The notes: a model not told the origin generated them from the letters alone. Positions 35,758-46,349 are shown, counted from the first letter of the stretch. The stretch: DNA of 64,000 nucleotides from Brevibacterium iodinum ATCC 49514 (GCF_900169265.1 NZ_FXYX01000015.1:1-64000), one strand, 5' to 3'. Program-made: numbers and translations.

Positions 35758-37238
35758 GCCACCGCGAGCCGAGCTCGACCCGGATCGATCCCGCCCAGCA
35801 GATCCTGACTGACTCCGAACTCGGACGAGCCCGGACGGCTGCCCTCGACGCCGCCGTCGGAGCCTACGACATCCGCGGTCGCATTCCCGCCCAGCTCGAC
35901 GACGACATCCTGTTCGCCCTCGGCTGGGCGACGGCCCGAGCCATGGCAGAGATCCACACCGCCACCGAGGTGGTCATCGGGCACGATATGCGACCGAGCT
36001 CTCCCGGATTCGCCCACTCCTTCGCCGCGGGAGTCGACGCTGCCGGCTCGACGGCCGTCCTGCTCGGGCTGTGCTCGACCGATCAGCTCTACTTCGCCTC
36101 GGGAATCTTCGATCTGCCCGGCGCTATGATCACGGCCAGCCACAATCCCGCCGACTACAACGGGATCAAGATCTGCGGACCTCGCGCCGCCGGAGTCAGC
36201 CTGGCCTCCGGACTCTCGCGAGTCAGGGAACTCGCGATCACCGCACCGCAGACCGACGGCCGGACCATCGCCGAAGATGAGAGCGCAGCATCCCGGATGC
36301 GGGAGCAGTACGCGGCACGGATCCGCGAACTCACCCATGTCGATGAGGTCACGGGACTGTCGATCGTGCTTGACGCCGGAAACGGCATGGCCGGGCGTCT
36401 CCTCGGGGAGGTCTTCGGCACGGACGCGGGAGCCGCCTCGGTGCCCTTCGACGTCATCGGCCTCTTCACCGAACTCGATGGGACGTTCCCCAACCACGAG
36501 GCGAACCCGCTCAAACCCGAGAACCTCGTGGACGCGGCACGCGCTGTCGTCGACAACGGCGCCGATCTCGGACTCGTCTTCGACGGGGATGCCGACCGCT
36601 GCTTCTTCATCGACGAGACAGGCGCGACGATGTCGGCCTCGGCCGTCGGCGCACTCGTCGCCGAACGCGAGATCGCACGGGCCCGGGCACTCGGCGACGA
36701 CCGACCCACCGTCATCCACAACCTCATCACCTCCCGCAGCGTGGCCGAGACGATCACCGCCGCCGGCGGACACCCACTGCGGTCGAAGGTCGGCCATTCG
36801 GGAATCAAGACGCTCATGCGCGAAACTGGAGCCGTCTTCGCCTGCGAACACTCCGCGCACTTCTACTTCGACGAGTTCTTCGGGGCCGACTCGGGAATGC
36901 TTGCCGCCTGTCACCTCATCGCCGCCCTCGCCGAATCACGCGCTCCCGCCTCCCGTCTGGTTGCCGACTATGACCGGTTCGTGCAGTCGGGGGAGATCAA
37001 CTTCACCGTCGCCGACCCCGACGCTGTGCTCGCCGACTTCGCCGCACATGCCGGAGACTTCCCAGAGAACACCGTCGACGACCTCGACGGTATCGGCCTG
37101 CAGGGTGCGGACTGGTGGGTGAACCTGCGCAAGTCCAATACCGAACCCCTCGTCCGACTCAACGTCGAAGCCGCCGATTCGGCGCAGGTGGACGCGCTTA
37201 CCCACCGGGTCACGGACTTCGTCAACGCTCACGCCTGA
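35754..37238 (+). CDS. manB: Phosphomannomutase/phosphoglucomutase
   Basis: This 494-residue enzyme interconverts mannose-6-P and mannose-1-P (possibly also glucose phosphates). All signatures are present: the phosphoserine loop TASHNPADYNG, the metal loop DGDADR, the sugar loop EHSAHFYF and the phosphate loop RKSNTEPLVRLN. It follows the DUF3499 gene with a 4-bp overlap. With manA at 24546 it completes the route to mannose-1-P for GDP-mannose and wall or lipid mannosylation. Confidence 0.94.
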   Translation: MSHREPSSTRIDPAQQILTDSELGRARTAALDAAVGAYDIRGRIPAQLDDDILFALGWATARAMAEIHTATEVVIGHDMRPSSPGFAHSFAAGVDAAGSTAVLLGLCSTDQLYFASGIFDLPGAMITASHNPADYNGIKICGPRAAGVSLASGLSRVRELAITAPQTDGRTIAEDESAASRMREQYAARIRELTHVDEVTGLSIVLDAGNGMAGRLLGEVFGTDAGAASVPFDVIGLFTELDGTFPNHEANPLKPENLVDAARAVVDNGADLGLVFDGDADRCFFIDETGATMSASAVGALVAEREIARARALGDDRPTVIHNLITSRSVAETITAAGGHPLRSKVGHSGIKTLMRETGAVFACEHSAHFYFDEFFGADSGMLAACHLIAALAESRAPASRLVADYDRFVQSGEINFTVADPDAVLADFAAHAGDFPENTVDDLDGIGLQGADWWVNLRKSNTEPLVRLNVEAADSAQVDALTHRVTDFVNAHA

Positions 37239-37410
37239 AGCCGGATCGACGACAGCCGCTTCTCTGCTTCCGTTTCTCGGCAGTAGGGCAGCAGGGATAT
37301 GACCGCTCGCTGCCGGTCTTCGCTGTCCGCAGAGCGAGCATGACGCGACAAGCCGCCTGCCCGGCAATAGACTCGAAGCCGATCAGACAGCCCGCCGTAT
37401 GGGAGGTACC

Positions 37411-38871
37411 GTGCTCGATTCCACTGACTTCAAGGTCGCCGATCTCAGCTTGGCCGAGGCCGGCCGACACCAGATCCGCCTCGCCGAAAGGGAGATGCCC
37501 GGCCTCATGGCGCTGCGTGAGGAATACGCCTCGACGGCTCCGCTGGCCGGGGCCCGCATCGCCGGCAGCCTGCACATGACCGTGCAGACCGCGGTCCTCA
37601 TCGAAACCCTGGTCGCACTCGGTGCAGACGTCCGGTGGGCCAGCTGCAATATCTTCTCCACCCAGGACGAGGCCGCAGCGGCCGTCGTCGTCGGCTCCGG
37701 CACCCCCGAAGCCCCGGCCGGCGTCCCCGTCTTCGCATGGAAGGGCGAGACCCTCGAAGAGTACTGGTGGGCCGCGGACAAGATCTTCGACTTCGCGGAT
37801 GGACCGAACCTCATCCTCGACGACGGCGGCGACGCCACCATGTACGTGCTCAAGGGCACCGAATTCGAAGCCGCCGGGGGAGTGCCCACCGCCGGCGCCG
37901 AGGATTCGAAGGAGTTCAAAGTCCTGCTCAAACAGATCGCCGCGTCCATCGAATCGGCCCCCGGACGCTTCGCCCGTCTGGCCGCCGGAATCAAGGGCGT
38001 GAGCGAGGAGACGACTACAGGAGTCAACCGCCTCTACCGCCTCGCCGAACAGGGGACTCTGCCGTTCCCTGCCATCAACGTCAACGATTCGGTGACGAAG
38101 TCGAAGTTCGACAATCGCTACGGCATCCGCCATTCGCTGCCCGACGGGCTCAACCGTGCCACCGATGTCCTCATCGGCGGAAAGATCGCCGTCGTCATCG
38201 GCTACGGCGACGTCGGCAAGGGTGCCGCCGAAGCGCTGCGCGGGCAGGGTGCGCGCGTCATCGTCACCGAGATCGATCCGATCTGTGCGCTGCAGGCCAC
38301 GATGGACGGCTACCAGGTCGATCTCCCCGCCGAGGTGGCTCCCCAGGCCGACATCATCATCACCACGACCGGAAACACCCGGGTCCTCGACGTCGACGTG
38401 CTGCAGACGCTCAAACCCGGGGCCATCGTCGGCAACGTCGGCCACTTCGACGAGGAGATCGATCTGGCAGGGCTGTCCCGCCTGCCCGGAGTGGAGAAGA
38501 TCGAGATCAAACCGCAGGTCCACGAGTGGAGCGTGCCCGTGCCCGCCGAGGCGGGACTCGGTCGTGACCGTACGGACTTCCTCGTCCTCTCCGAAGGGCG
38601 CCTGCTCAACCTGGGCAACGCCACCGGCCATCCGTCGTTCGTGATGAGCGCGTCATTCAGCAATCAGGTGCTCGCCCAGATCGAGCTGTGGAACGCCCAC
38701 GATGACTACGGCAACTCGGTGCACCGGCTGGCGAAGGAACTCGACGAGAAGGTGGCGCGCCTCCATCTGCCGGCGCTCGGGGCGAAGCTGTCCGAACTGA
38801 GCAAGGAACAGGCCGAGTACATCGGCGTCGACGTGGCAGGACCGTTCAAACCCGAGCACTACCGGTACTGA
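37411..38871 (+). CDS. ahcY: Adenosylhomocysteinase
   Basis: This 486-residue NAD-dependent enzyme splits S-adenosylhomocysteine into adenosine and homocysteine, relieving product inhibition of methyltransferases. Motifs: [28 protein letters not shown], the NAD fold [19 protein letters not shown] and C-terminal [14 protein letters not shown] at 37401-37406 points to the GTG at 37411 rather than the ATG at 37399 that it follows. TAGACT at 37368-37373 is a possible -10. No SAH riboswitch was recognised in the 172-nt upstream gap. Confidence 0.95.
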   Translation: MLDSTDFKVADLSLAEAGRHQIRLAEREMPGLMALREEYASTAPLAGARIAGSLHMTVQTAVLIETLVALGADVRWASCNIFSTQDEAAAAVVVGSGTPEAPAGVPVFAWKGETLEEYWWAADKIFDFADGPNLILDDGGDATMYVLKGTEFEAAGGVPTAGAEDSKEFKVLLKQIAASIESAPGRFARLAAGIKGVSEETTTGVNRLYRLAEQGTLPFPAINVNDSVTKSKFDNRYGIRHSLPDGLNRATDVLIGGKIAVVIGYGDVGKGAAEALRGQGARVIVTEIDPICALQATMDGYQVDLPAEVAPQADIIITTTGNTRVLDVDVLQTLKPGAIVGNVGHFDEEIDLAGLSRLPGVEKIEIKPQVHEWSVPVPAEAGLGRDRTDFLVLSEGRLLNLGNATGHPSFVMSASFSNQVLAQIELWNAHDDYGNSVHRLAKELDEKVARLHLPALGAKLSELSKEQAEYIGVDVAGPFKPEHYRY

Positions 38872-38964
38872 TCGAGCAATGCCGGTCCGGTCCGGCGGCG
38901 GAGCGGGCGAACCCGGTCGCAGGCCGGGACCGCGGCGTCAGCGCCGGACAGTCAGACTGCGTCG

Positions 38965-39789
38965 TCAGCGGCGGGTGAGGCTGAGGCCGTGGGGAAGCGT
39001 GTCGACTTCGGACCGGAAAGCGTCCGCACGGTCGCTCCGACGGCGCTGTTTCTCGACTTCGGCGATGCGCTGCCGATGGATGACCGCTGACAGGAACTGT
39101 TCGGGAAACGTTCCCTCCGGCGGGGCCGGAGCCACATAGGGATTGAGCTCGGTGGCGAGCTCGATCGCTCGCTGCCACCTCGACTCCGCACCGAGCTGGG
39201 GCGCCATTGCGAGGAACGCGACGATGCGCCGATGCAGACCATCGGGGATCGCTGTCACGTCTGTGCGGTTCAGCCATTCGTGCAGATGAGGAGCCACATG
39301 GGTGTGCATGGGCGGCAGAGGTCGGCTGCGTTCGCTGACGGCGATGGTCCCGGCCAGATAGTCGCCGAGGCGCTTGGCCTGCGGTGAGAGCAGACCGGAC
39401 AGAGCCGCGATGCCGCCGCCGCTGGACACGATCTCGAACGGCCACAGCAGAGCGCGGATGAAGGAATGGCGCAGCCGCACCGCACCGCCGTCGTCGCGAA
39501 CAACGCGCAGCCCGAGGATGAGCTTGCCCAGCGAACGACCGTGACTGAGCACTTCGACGAGCATCGGCAGCAGCACGAACACGAAGATCGTCATCACGGT
39601 CATGAGTGCGCCGAGAAGCAGTCCGTTGAGATCGAGCACCTTGAGCATGAGCCAGAACATGGCGATGAGCAGACCGATATTCACCAGCGAATAGACGATG
39701 TAGTCGATGAGACAGCTCAATGCCCGCGCCGCGAGAGCGGCCGGTTGGACGTTGAGTTCGACGGCTTCACCGGTGATCAGAGTACTCAC
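38965..39789 (-). CDS. RDD family membrane protein
   Basis: This 274-residue protein has an RDD domain with several hydrophobic segments (about 20-50, 55-80, 115-140), the opening AARALSCLIDYIVYSL and the conserved GRSLGKLILGLRVVRDDGG, then a roughly 110-residue hydrophilic C-terminal part. Such proteins commonly sit with SpoIIM/DUF58/MoxR genes; function is unknown, transport has been proposed for some. The GTG start has CACGAT 6 nt upstream (leaderless). It is divergent from the SpoIIM-like gene. Confidence 0.87.
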   Translation of the reverse strand: MSTLITGEAVELNVQPAALAARALSCLIDYIVYSLVNIGLLIAMFWLMLKVLDLNGLLLGALMTVMTIFVFVLLPMLVEVLSHGRSLGKLILGLRVVRDDGGAVRLRHSFIRALLWPFEIVSSGGGIAALSGLLSPQAKRLGDYLAGTIAVSERSRPLPPMHTHVAPHLHEWLNRTDVTAIPDGLHRRIVAFLAMAPQLGAESRWQRAIELATELNPYVAPAPPEGTFPEQFLSAVIHRQRIAEVEKQRRRSDRADAFRSEVDTLPHGLSLTRR

Positions 39790-39795
39790 CCGACC

Positions 39796-39801
39796 ATCGT
39801 G
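39796..39801 (-). promoter_or_regulatory. -10 box of the RDD gene
   Basis: CACGAT on the minus strand, 6 nt before the GTG; a weak match. Confidence 0.3.
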
Positions 39802-39890
39802 TCATATCGCCGCGTTCCGAGGTGGTCGTTTCGCCGAGAGCTTGCCGTGTGCCTCCCGCTGAGTCGGCGGTCCCGAGGCGTCGTCTCCGA

Positions 39891-39896
39891 TAGGGT
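39891..39896 (+). promoter_or_regulatory. -10 box of the SpoIIM-like gene
   Basis: TAGGGT, 6 nt before the ATG; leaderless, although GGAGG also lies there. Confidence 0.45.
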
Positions 39897-39902
39897 GGAG
39901 GG

Positions 39903-40901
39903 ATGGATCCGAACCTGCTGGCCCAGCTGCACGGCGATGACTGGCTGGAGCTCTCGGCATTGGCGAAGAAGAACACGCTGACACCCGAGCAGACGACCCA
40001 TTTCCTCGAGCTCTACCGGACCGCGTCGAAGGATCTGTCGCGGATCACGACGGTGGCTCCCGACTCTCTCGAAGCCGCTCGGCTGTCGGCGATCGTCCAC
40101 CGCTCCCGCAATCATCTCTCGTCCGTGCCCAGCGGAGGACTGTCCGGGCTCGCACGGTTCTTCGTCATCAGTCTGCCGCTGTCGCTGTACCGGCTGCGAT
40201 GGGACTTCGTCATCGTGGCCGCCGGATTCCTCGCCGTCGCCGTCCTGTCGGGCATCTGGGCAGGAACGCACCCGGAAGTGCTCGAGACCTTCGGGGATCG
40301 AGAGTTCCGACGACAGTTCGCCGAACATGATTTCGTCGACTACTACAAAGAGAATCCGAACGGCTTCTTCGCCGTCGGCGTGTGGACGAACAACGCTTGG
40401 ATCGCCGTCCAGTTCGTCCTCCTCGGCATCACCGGCGGCTATGTCATCGTCGGGCTGGTCTCGAATGCCGTCAACGTCGGCTTCTCCGGAGCGATGATGT
40501 TCGAGTTCGACCGGGCCTCCGACTTCTTCCTCTACATCCTGCCCCACGGGATCCCGGAGATCAGCTGCGTCATCCTCGCCGCTGCCGCGGGTCTGCGTCT
40601 CTTCTTCGCCTGGGTGGTGCCGGGCCCCAGGCTGCGCCGCGACAAGCTCGCCTCCGAAGCTCGGTCGCTGCTCGTCGTCGCCGGCGGTCTCGTGCTGCTG
40701 CTGTTCGGTTCGGGACTCATCGAGGGTTTCGTGACCCCGAACCCGATTCCGCCGGCGGTCAAGATTGCCATCGGCGTGGCCTATACCGTGGCTGTCGTCG
40801 TCTACGCGTGGTACTTCGGCAAGCGCGCCGCCGCAGCCGGACTCAGCGCCGATCTCGACGAGCATCAGGCCGGATACTCGGTCATCTCCACCGACCGCTG
40901 A
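39903..40901 (+). CDS. Stage II sporulation protein M-like membrane protein
   Basis: This 332-residue integral membrane protein begins with a soluble helical part (1-90), then has about six hydrophobic segments (from RWDFVIVAAGFLAVAVL to VAYTVAVVVYAWYF). It carries the SpoIIM signature FAVGVWTNNAWIAVQFVLLG and LPHGIPEISCVILA. In actinobacteria this type lies beside RDD, DUF58 and MoxR genes and is not linked to sporulation; its role is unknown. It is divergent from the RDD gene. Confidence 0.88.
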   Translation: MDPNLLAQLHGDDWLELSALAKKNTLTPEQTTHFLELYRTASKDLSRITTVAPDSLEAARLSAIVHRSRNHLSSVPSGGLSGLARFFVISLPLSLYRLRWDFVIVAAGFLAVAVLSGIWAGTHPEVLETFGDREFRRQFAEHDFVDYYKENPNGFFAVGVWTNNAWIAVQFVLLGITGGYVIVGLVSNAVNVGFSGAMMFEFDRASDFFLYILPHGIPEISCVILAAAAGLRLFFAWVVPGPRLRRDKLASEARSLLVVAGGLVLLLFGSGLIEGFVTPNPIPPAVKIAIGVAYTVAVVVYAWYFGKRAAAAGLSADLDEHQAGYSVISTDR

Positions 40902-40942
40902 TCAAATTGTCGCTGACAGTTCGCCGCTGAGCGGGGTCGCGG

Positions 40943-42229
40943 TCACAGCCCGCCGGAGACTTTGAGCCGGATGTAGAGATCGGCCAACGCTCCGGGAAGC
41001 TTCTCCGGCAGAGCCTGGACGGAGGAGATGCCGAGTCCGCGCAGCCGAGACTGCAGCGACGCCGTCGCGAGCATCTCGGCCTCGGCGGCCGCCGCCGTAT
41101 AGACGTCGTCGGCGTCGCCGCGCCGGGCAGCCAGGTCCTCAAGTGCGGGATCTTCGACTCCGGCGACGACGACCCGGTGGTGTGCCGTGAGAGTCGGCAG
41201 CACCGGCAGGATGTCCTCGGCGATGGTCGCCTCATCGAGCTGAGTGACCAAGACGACGAGCGCCTGCTGCCGGGAGGTCTGCAGAACCGCAGCGGCGATC
41301 GACTCCCAGTTCGCCTCGTAGAGCTCCGGGTACACAGGCGTCAGCGCCACCGACAGGTCATGGACCGGATCATGAGCCCGGTGGCTCGATGCGACGGCCC
41401 GCACCCGGGCATCGGCGACGATGACATCGACCCGATCGCCGGCACCCGTGGCCAGGGCCGTCAGCAGCAGCGACGCCTCGAGCGCGGCGTCGAAGACCGT
41501 TCCCTCACCACAGCGACGGGCGGCGAACCGGGAGGAGTCGACGACGATGACGACGCGACGATCCTTCTCCGGCCGCCAGGTTTTGACAACGAGATTCTGC
41601 GCGCGGGCGCTGGCTCGCCAGTCGATCGACCGGACATCGTCACCGTCGACGTAGTCGCGCAGCGAATCGAATTCCGTGCCCATTCCGCGTATCATCACCG
41701 CGGACCGCCCCTCGAGCTCCCGCAGCTTCTGCGTCTTCGACGGCAGCTCCCTCCGGGACACGAAAGGTGGCAGAACACGCACAGAGGCGGGAACATCGAT
41801 GCTCTTCTGCCGATGGGTCAGCCCGAGCTTGCTGCGACTGCGCACGGTCACCAGATCGCCAGGCAGCGCGCCGCGTCGCATCGGCTCCAGCTCGGTGATC
41901 ACCTCTGTCTGCTCGCCCGGTTCCAGCACGTGACGAGAACGGGTCTCGACCGCCCCGGCACTTGGTGCCCAGGCGTCGCGGACGTGGAGGCGCAACCGGC
42001 GGTTGGTCCCATTGATGAGAGTCAGCGTGCTGTGGGTGCTGTCGCCGAGGCGGACCATCGGTCCCGGTGTGCGCTGGACTTCCAAACCGTGGATCCGGGG
42101 GACGACGAAGAAGTCGAGGACCGCTGCCAGGACGATCACACCGGCCACGACCAGGGCCGTCGGCCATGTGGGCACCAGCATGACGGGCACGAGGCCGAGA
42201 AGGGTGAGCAGGAACAGTCGGGTGGTCAT
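40943..42229 (-). CDS. DUF58 domain protein with VWA-like fold
   Basis: This 428-residue protein has two N-terminal membrane segments (about 3-40) and a cytosolic DUF58 region: FDSLRDYVDGDDVRSIDW is the family hallmark, followed by a VWA-like domain (VVIVVDSSRFAA). DUF58 proteins are partners of MoxR AAA+ ATPases in chaperone-like complexes. The start abuts the MoxR stop codon with no gap, so the two are coupled. It ends the leftward operon that begins at 46342. Confidence 0.9.
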   Translation of the reverse strand: MTTRLFLLTLLGLVPVMLVPTWPTALVVAGVIVLAAVLDFFVVPRIHGLEVQRTPGPMVRLGDSTHSTLTLINGTNRRLRLHVRDAWAPSAGAVETRSRHVLEPGEQTEVITELEPMRRGALPGDLVTVRSRSKLGLTHRQKSIDVPASVRVLPPFVSRRELPSKTQKLRELEGRSAVMIRGMGTEFDSLRDYVDGDDVRSIDWRASARAQNLVVKTWRPEKDRRVVIVVDSSRFAARRCGEGTVFDAALEASLLLTALATGAGDRVDVIVADARVRAVASSHRAHDPVHDLSVALTPVYPELYEANWESIAAAVLQTSRQQALVVLVTQLDEATIAEDILPVLPTLTAHHRVVVAGVEDPALEDLAARRGDADDVYTAAAAEAEMLATASLQSRLRGLGISSVQALPEKLPGALADLYIRLKVSGGL

Positions 42230-43315
42230 TCAGCGGGGCACTTCGGTCGTGGCGATGATCGAGTCGAGGACCTGACCGACATCCAGACCGTCCATCTGCG
42301 CCTCGGGGCGCAGGATGACCCGGTGCGACAGCGACATATGGGCCAGAGCCTTGACATCGTCGGGGGTCACATAGTGCCGACCGCTCAGCCACGCATGAGC
42401 GCGGGCGGCTCCGAGGATCCTCGTCGCTCCGCGAGGTGAGACGCCCAAGGCCAGGGACGGGGTCTGGCGGGTGGCTCGGGCGAGGTCGACGATGTAGGTG
42501 ATGATCTGCGGGGCAATGTAGATCTTCGCGATGGCTTCGCGGGCCCGGCCGATGAGTTCGGCATCGGCGACCGGACGCAGACCTGCCGCGGCCAGGGACC
42601 CTGCGTCGAAGCCTCGGGCATGGCGGTCGAGGATCTCGAATTCGTGATCCCGTTCGGGCAGGTCGAGGACGAGCTTGAAGAGGAACCGGTCGAGCTGAGC
42701 TTCCGGGAGCGGATAGGTGCCTTCGTACTCGACGGGGTTCTGTGTGGCTGCGACGAGGAACGGTTCGGGCAGCTTCCGTGACCGTCCCCCGACGGACACC
42801 TGATGCTCCTCCATCGCCTCGAGCAGGGCCGACTGGGTCTTCGGCGGGGTGCGGTTGATCTCATCGGCGATGAGGATGTTCGTGAACACCGGGCCGGGAC
42901 GGAATGAGAAGTCCGAGGCGGACGCGTCGTAGACCAGCGAACCGGTGACATCGCTGGGCATGAGGTCGGGAGTGAACTGCACACGGGAGCTGTCCAGGCT
43001 GACCGCGGCGGCGAAGCTGCGCACGAGCAGAGTCTTCGCCACTCCGGGAACCCCTTCGAGAAGCACGTGACCTTGGCACAGCAGTGCGATGAGCATTCCC
43101 GTCACTGCCTGTTCCTGGCCGACGACGGCCTTGGCGATCTCGGTGCGCACACCGGTGAACGCCTCTCGGACCGGGTCCGGTTCAGCTTGCGGAGCCTGCG
43201 CGCTGTCCGCAGCGGGGGGCTGCGGCGCGACCGGCTCCTGGGGCCGCGGGGCGGCCGGCGGCTGAGCGGCACCCGGTTCCTGAGGATTCGTGGGGCCCTG
43301 GGGCGGCTGGGTCAT
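42230..43315 (-). CDS. MoxR-family AAA+ ATPase
   Basis: This 361-residue protein has a Pro/Ala/Gln-rich N-terminal tail (1-45) and an AAA+ core: [12 protein letters not shown] (Walker A), [16 protein letters not shown] (Walker B plus sensor loop) and [13 protein letters not shown] (arginine region). MoxR ATPases remodel or activate protein complexes together with VWA/DUF58 partners. It overlaps the DUF4350 gene upstream by 4 bp (ATGA) and abuts the DUF58 gene downstream. Confidence 0.93.
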   Translation of the reverse strand: MTQPPQGPTNPQEPGAAQPPAAPRPQEPVAPQPPAADSAQAPQAEPDPVREAFTGVRTEIAKAVVGQEQAVTGMLIALLCQGHVLLEGVPGVAKTLLVRSFAAAVSLDSSRVQFTPDLMPSDVTGSLVYDASASDFSFRPGPVFTNILIADEINRTPPKTQSALLEAMEEHQVSVGGRSRKLPEPFLVAATQNPVEYEGTYPLPEAQLDRFLFKLVLDLPERDHEFEILDRHARGFDAGSLAAAGLRPVADAELIGRAREAIAKIYIAPQIITYIVDLARATRQTPSLALGVSPRGATRILGAARAHAWLSGRHYVTPDDVKALAHMSLSHRVILRPEAQMDGLDVGQVLDSIIATTEVPR

Positions 43316-44571
43316 GGGATCTCACTTTCGATCTGGGTGAGCTGATGGACGAGTTCGGTGAGTTCGGCGTCGGTGCGAGCCGGCGCAGAGACGAAGACAT
43401 GGTGGAGACGGCCCGGATCGGTCCCCGTGACGGCCGCGATGCGAGCGATGATGTCGGGGGTGCGGGCATCGGGGCTGAGGCCCAGTCGTTTGGCGATGCG
43501 CAGCAGTGCTCCGGCCCGCAGAGTGTGCAGCGCCCCGTCCCGATCGTGGCTGCGCGAACTCAGGGCGGCCCGACCGTGCACGGTCTCCACGGCCGGCACG
43601 ATGACCGGCAGTCGTTCGAGAGCCAGCGGCCCGAACCGGCGCCCGATGACGAGCAGCAGGACGAGCAGACACGGGACCAGCCACAGGACTCCGGCGAGGA
43701 ACCAGCCGGGCACGTAATCGATCGTCGACGGAGGCGACTGCTCCTGCCCCGAATCGTCGACGGTCGGATAGTAGACGACGAGGTTCTGCGTCTGGGACAG
43801 CTGCGAGAGCACGAGCGAGGCATTGCCCTCTTCGTCGATGTTCTCATTGGTCACCCAGTCCGGGTTGCCGAGCACGGTCAGCGGGACGGAACCGCCCGAA
43901 TCGGTGACGAACTGTCCGCGCGCAGACCCGGGGGCCACCTCGGTGCCGTCGATCTCAGCGACCCCGGGGCCGGTGAATGGGTAGCAGGCGGTGATCCCCT
44001 CGGTGCCCTTCTTCGTCCCCGCGTATTCGACCTCTCCGGTGGACACGGCACCGGCGCTGCGGGCGATCGGGGAGTCGCAGGCCGGTGCGGACGTGGCCTC
44101 CGGATCGGCCAACGCGCTGAGGCTGTCGTTGACGGTGATCCGGTCGGTGAACTCCGACACCGTCGGACCCGGATCGACGAGGACGAGCCGGTTGCCGTGG
44201 GTGCGCAGAGCGTACTCGAGACCGGCGATGTCCCCGGGGGACAGAGCCGCGGTGTTCGCTGGAATGAGCAGGGTGGTGTCGGGTCGGGCGGCGGCCGAGC
44301 GGGCCTGCTCCTGATCCTCGGTGGTGGTGACATCGACGTCGTGGTCGCGCAGGGTCTCGACGAGGGCCTTCGTGCCGGTACGCTCTGTCGAGTCATAGTG
44401 CAGGGGCTCTGCGGACTCCTCGTCGCCGGTCAGCAGCACGAGCACGATCACGGTGACGAGGATGACGAAGGCCGCGACGATCCACACCGCAGCCGAGCGC
44501 AGCCGAGCGCGCAGCGGAACCCGCGAGGTCGACCGGGTGCCGCGGGCGGCGACATCCAACTGTGCGCTCAT
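43312..44571 (-). CDS. DUF4350 domain membrane protein
   Basis: This 419-residue protein has an N-terminal helix (about 27-50), an extracytoplasmic DUF4350 region (about 55-300, related to GATase/IFT52-like folds; ERTGTKALVETLRDHDVDV), a second helix (about 305-330) and a cytosolic tail. It is a regular member of the MoxR-DUF58-DUF4129 operon of unknown role. I chose the ATG at 44571, which overlaps the upstream stop (ATGA), rather than a longer form. Confidence 0.83.
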   Translation of the reverse strand: MSAQLDVAARGTRSTSRVPLRARLRSAAVWIVAAFVILVTVIVLVLLTGDEESAEPLHYDSTERTGTKALVETLRDHDVDVTTTEDQEQARSAAARPDTTLLIPANTAALSPGDIAGLEYALRTHGNRLVLVDPGPTVSEFTDRITVNDSLSALADPEATSAPACDSPIARSAGAVSTGEVEYAGTKKGTEGITACYPFTGPGVAEIDGTEVAPGSARGQFVTDSGGSVPLTVLGNPDWVTNENIDEEGNASLVLSQLSQTQNLVVYYPTVDDSGQEQSPPSTIDYVPGWFLAGVLWLVPCLLVLLLVIGRRFGPLALERLPVIVPAVETVHGRAALSSRSHDRDGALHTLRAGALLRIAKRLGLSPDARTPDIIARIAAVTGTDPGRLHHVFVSAPARTDAELTELVHQLTQIESEIP

Positions 44572-45296
44572 ACAGCTGCCTCCCGGCGGACCGGAAGTGC
44601 GCTCAGCGCCCGGTCGAGAGCGCACAGATCCGCATAGACCTCGCCGAGGCTGCGGTCGGCGCGTGTCTTCGCCGCGGTCTCCTCCCCGTAGCGGAGGTCG
44701 TTGAAGACCTCGGCCACCCCGTGGACGGCGGGTCCGTGCTCGGGCAGGGCCGCCTCGGCGGAACGGGCGATCTCACTCGCTGTGGCCGAGGACTCGAGCG
44801 AGACGATCTGCTTGACGGACAGGACCGCGAAGATCGCTCGGGATCCGTCGATGACCGCGGTTTCGAAGTCCCCGGCCTGTGCGGCGCGGGCCGCGCTCTC
44901 GCGCCACGGGCCCGGTTCTGGCTGGGAGACGACAGGATCGAATGCGGACAGCGGGACGCCGACGCGGTGGAATGCGGCCCGACGCACTCGCCAGACGATG
45001 AGGGCGATGATCGCGGCGAGACCGAGGACGACGACGATGAGCAGCCACGGGGAGTTCGCGCCCAGGGCGGCGTGGACGAGCGAATCCCACAGGGAGGACA
45101 GCCACCGGCCGATCCGTTCCAAGGGGGTGAGGTCGTTGGCGGCGTATTCCGGTTTCGAGAGTTCGTGCTCGACCCATTCGCGGCCGGTGTCCCGGTCGAT
45201 GTTCGCCGAGGCGGCGCGAAGCTGTGCCGCGCCCGGCAGGGAGGCCGCGGCGGTGTGGAGGTGGCCGGCCGCCTCGGTGATGGGGGAGAGGATCAT
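44568..45296 (-). CDS. DUF4129 domain membrane protein
   Basis: This 242-residue protein has one central membrane helix (about 83-105, PWLLIVVVLGLAAIIALIVW) and a C-terminal DUF4129 domain (about 135-235; ARAAQAGDFETAVIDGSRAI, FNDLRYGEETA). In related genomes DUF4129 is often fused to transglutaminase-like domains, but here it stands alone. It overlaps both neighbours by 4 bp (ATGA). Function unknown; probably part of the MoxR complex. Confidence 0.85.
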   Translation of the reverse strand: MILSPITEAAGHLHTAAASLPGAAQLRAASANIDRDTGREWVEHELSKPEYAANDLTPLERIGRWLSSLWDSLVHAALGANSPWLLIVVVLGLAAIIALIVWRVRRAAFHRVGVPLSAFDPVVSQPEPGPWRESAARAAQAGDFETAVIDGSRAIFAVLSVKQIVSLESSATASEIARSAEAALPEHGPAVHGVAEVFNDLRYGEETAAKTRADRSLGEVYADLCALDRALSALPVRREAAV

Positions 45297-46342
45297 CGGT
45301 CCTCCTCGGCGCGGATGAGGACGAGGTCGAGCCCCTCCGAGCGCATCTGCTGATCGAAGAAGCAGACCGTGACCAGGCAGGCGAAATAGGCGAAGAGGAC
45401 GGCGGAGGAGATGAGCGTGAGTGCGAGCAGCAGACCCACGGAGACGATGGCGATGGCCGCCTGCGCCGTCGTCGACTCGGCTGTCGTCGTCATGCCGACG
45501 CCCAGGAGAACCGAGATGACGAAGACGATCGGGGTGATGATGAGCTGGACGAGCTGATTGGACAGGAAGTAACCGAGCGCCAGCTGGCCGAGCATTCGCC
45601 AGAAGCCGCGCGCGGTGAGTTTCCAAGAGCGGCGGATTCCGGCACGGACGCTCAGGTCCTCGACCGCGATCGCCGAACCGAGGAACGCCAGGCGCAGGTT
45701 GACCCAGATGAGCGCGACGAACCACAGCAGAGCGGCCAATGCGGCCCATACGAAGGCGAGGATCGCCGAATCGGCGCCCAGGAACAGCAGCGTCGGGGCG
45801 GTGAGGGCCAGCAGCAGGCCGAGGTTGATTCCACTCATCAGCAGTGTGGCCAGGATGAGGCGCAGGCGGCGACCGGACAGGGACTTCCACGCCATCGACA
45901 GAGTGGTCCTGCGGGCGCCGAAGGAGGCGCGGGTGCCGGTGGCGATGATGCCGGAGAGCAGATGGGCCAAACCGAGGCTGAGCAGGCTGAGTGCCACCGA
46001 CCCGAGTTGGGCCAGGGCGATGAAACCGGAGGCGGCATCCTCGTTGCCGCTGAGGTCGTTGAAGAACGGCAGGAACTGCACTGCGATGAGGGCACCGATC
46101 GCGGTGAGCAGCAGGCTCCAGAGGGAGAAGACGATGAGAGAGGAGCCGATGGACAGAGTCGGGACGAATCGCAGCAGGCGGAAGCCCGAATCCAGCGCCT
46201 CGATGAATGTCAGCGGACGTTTGGGCAGGAGCCCGCGTGGGGGAGGCGGCTGCCATCCGCGTGAGGGCGGGGACGGTGAACGCCGCTGCCACCGGCCGGT
46301 GTGCCAGTCGACCTCCGAGGTCCATGCATTCGTCTGTCCCAT
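45293..46342 (-). CDS. Polytopic membrane protein, glycerophosphoryl diester phosphodiesterase membrane-domain type
   Basis: This 349-residue protein has a Pro/Arg-rich cytosolic start and about six long hydrophobic segments from residue 60 on. The stretch RAGIRRSWKLTARGFWRMLG is typical of the GPDPase membrane domain without a catalytic phosphodiesterase part. It is the first gene of the leftward DUF4129-DUF4350-MoxR-DUF58 operon. The ATG at 46342 has CAGGAT 7 nt upstream, so it is probably leaderless. Confidence 0.78.
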   Translation of the reverse strand: MGQTNAWTSEVDWHTGRWQRRSPSPPSRGWQPPPPRGLLPKRPLTFIEALDSGFRLLRFVPTLSIGSSLIVFSLWSLLLTAIGALIAVQFLPFFNDLSGNEDAASGFIALAQLGSVALSLLSLGLAHLLSGIIATGTRASFGARRTTLSMAWKSLSGRRLRLILATLLMSGINLGLLLALTAPTLLFLGADSAILAFVWAALAALLWFVALIWVNLRLAFLGSAIAVEDLSVRAGIRRSWKLTARGFWRMLGQLALGYFLSNQLVQLIITPIVFVISVLLGVGMTTTAESTTAQAAIAIVSVGLLLALTLISSAVLFAYFACLVTVCFFDQQMRSEGLDLVLIRAEEDR

Positions 46343-46349
46343 CACGCCA

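Noticed and set aside
37239..37410. S-adenosylhomocysteine riboswitch before ahcY
   Set aside because: I could not fit the SAH aptamer core or its pseudoknot; only short GC hairpins are visible.
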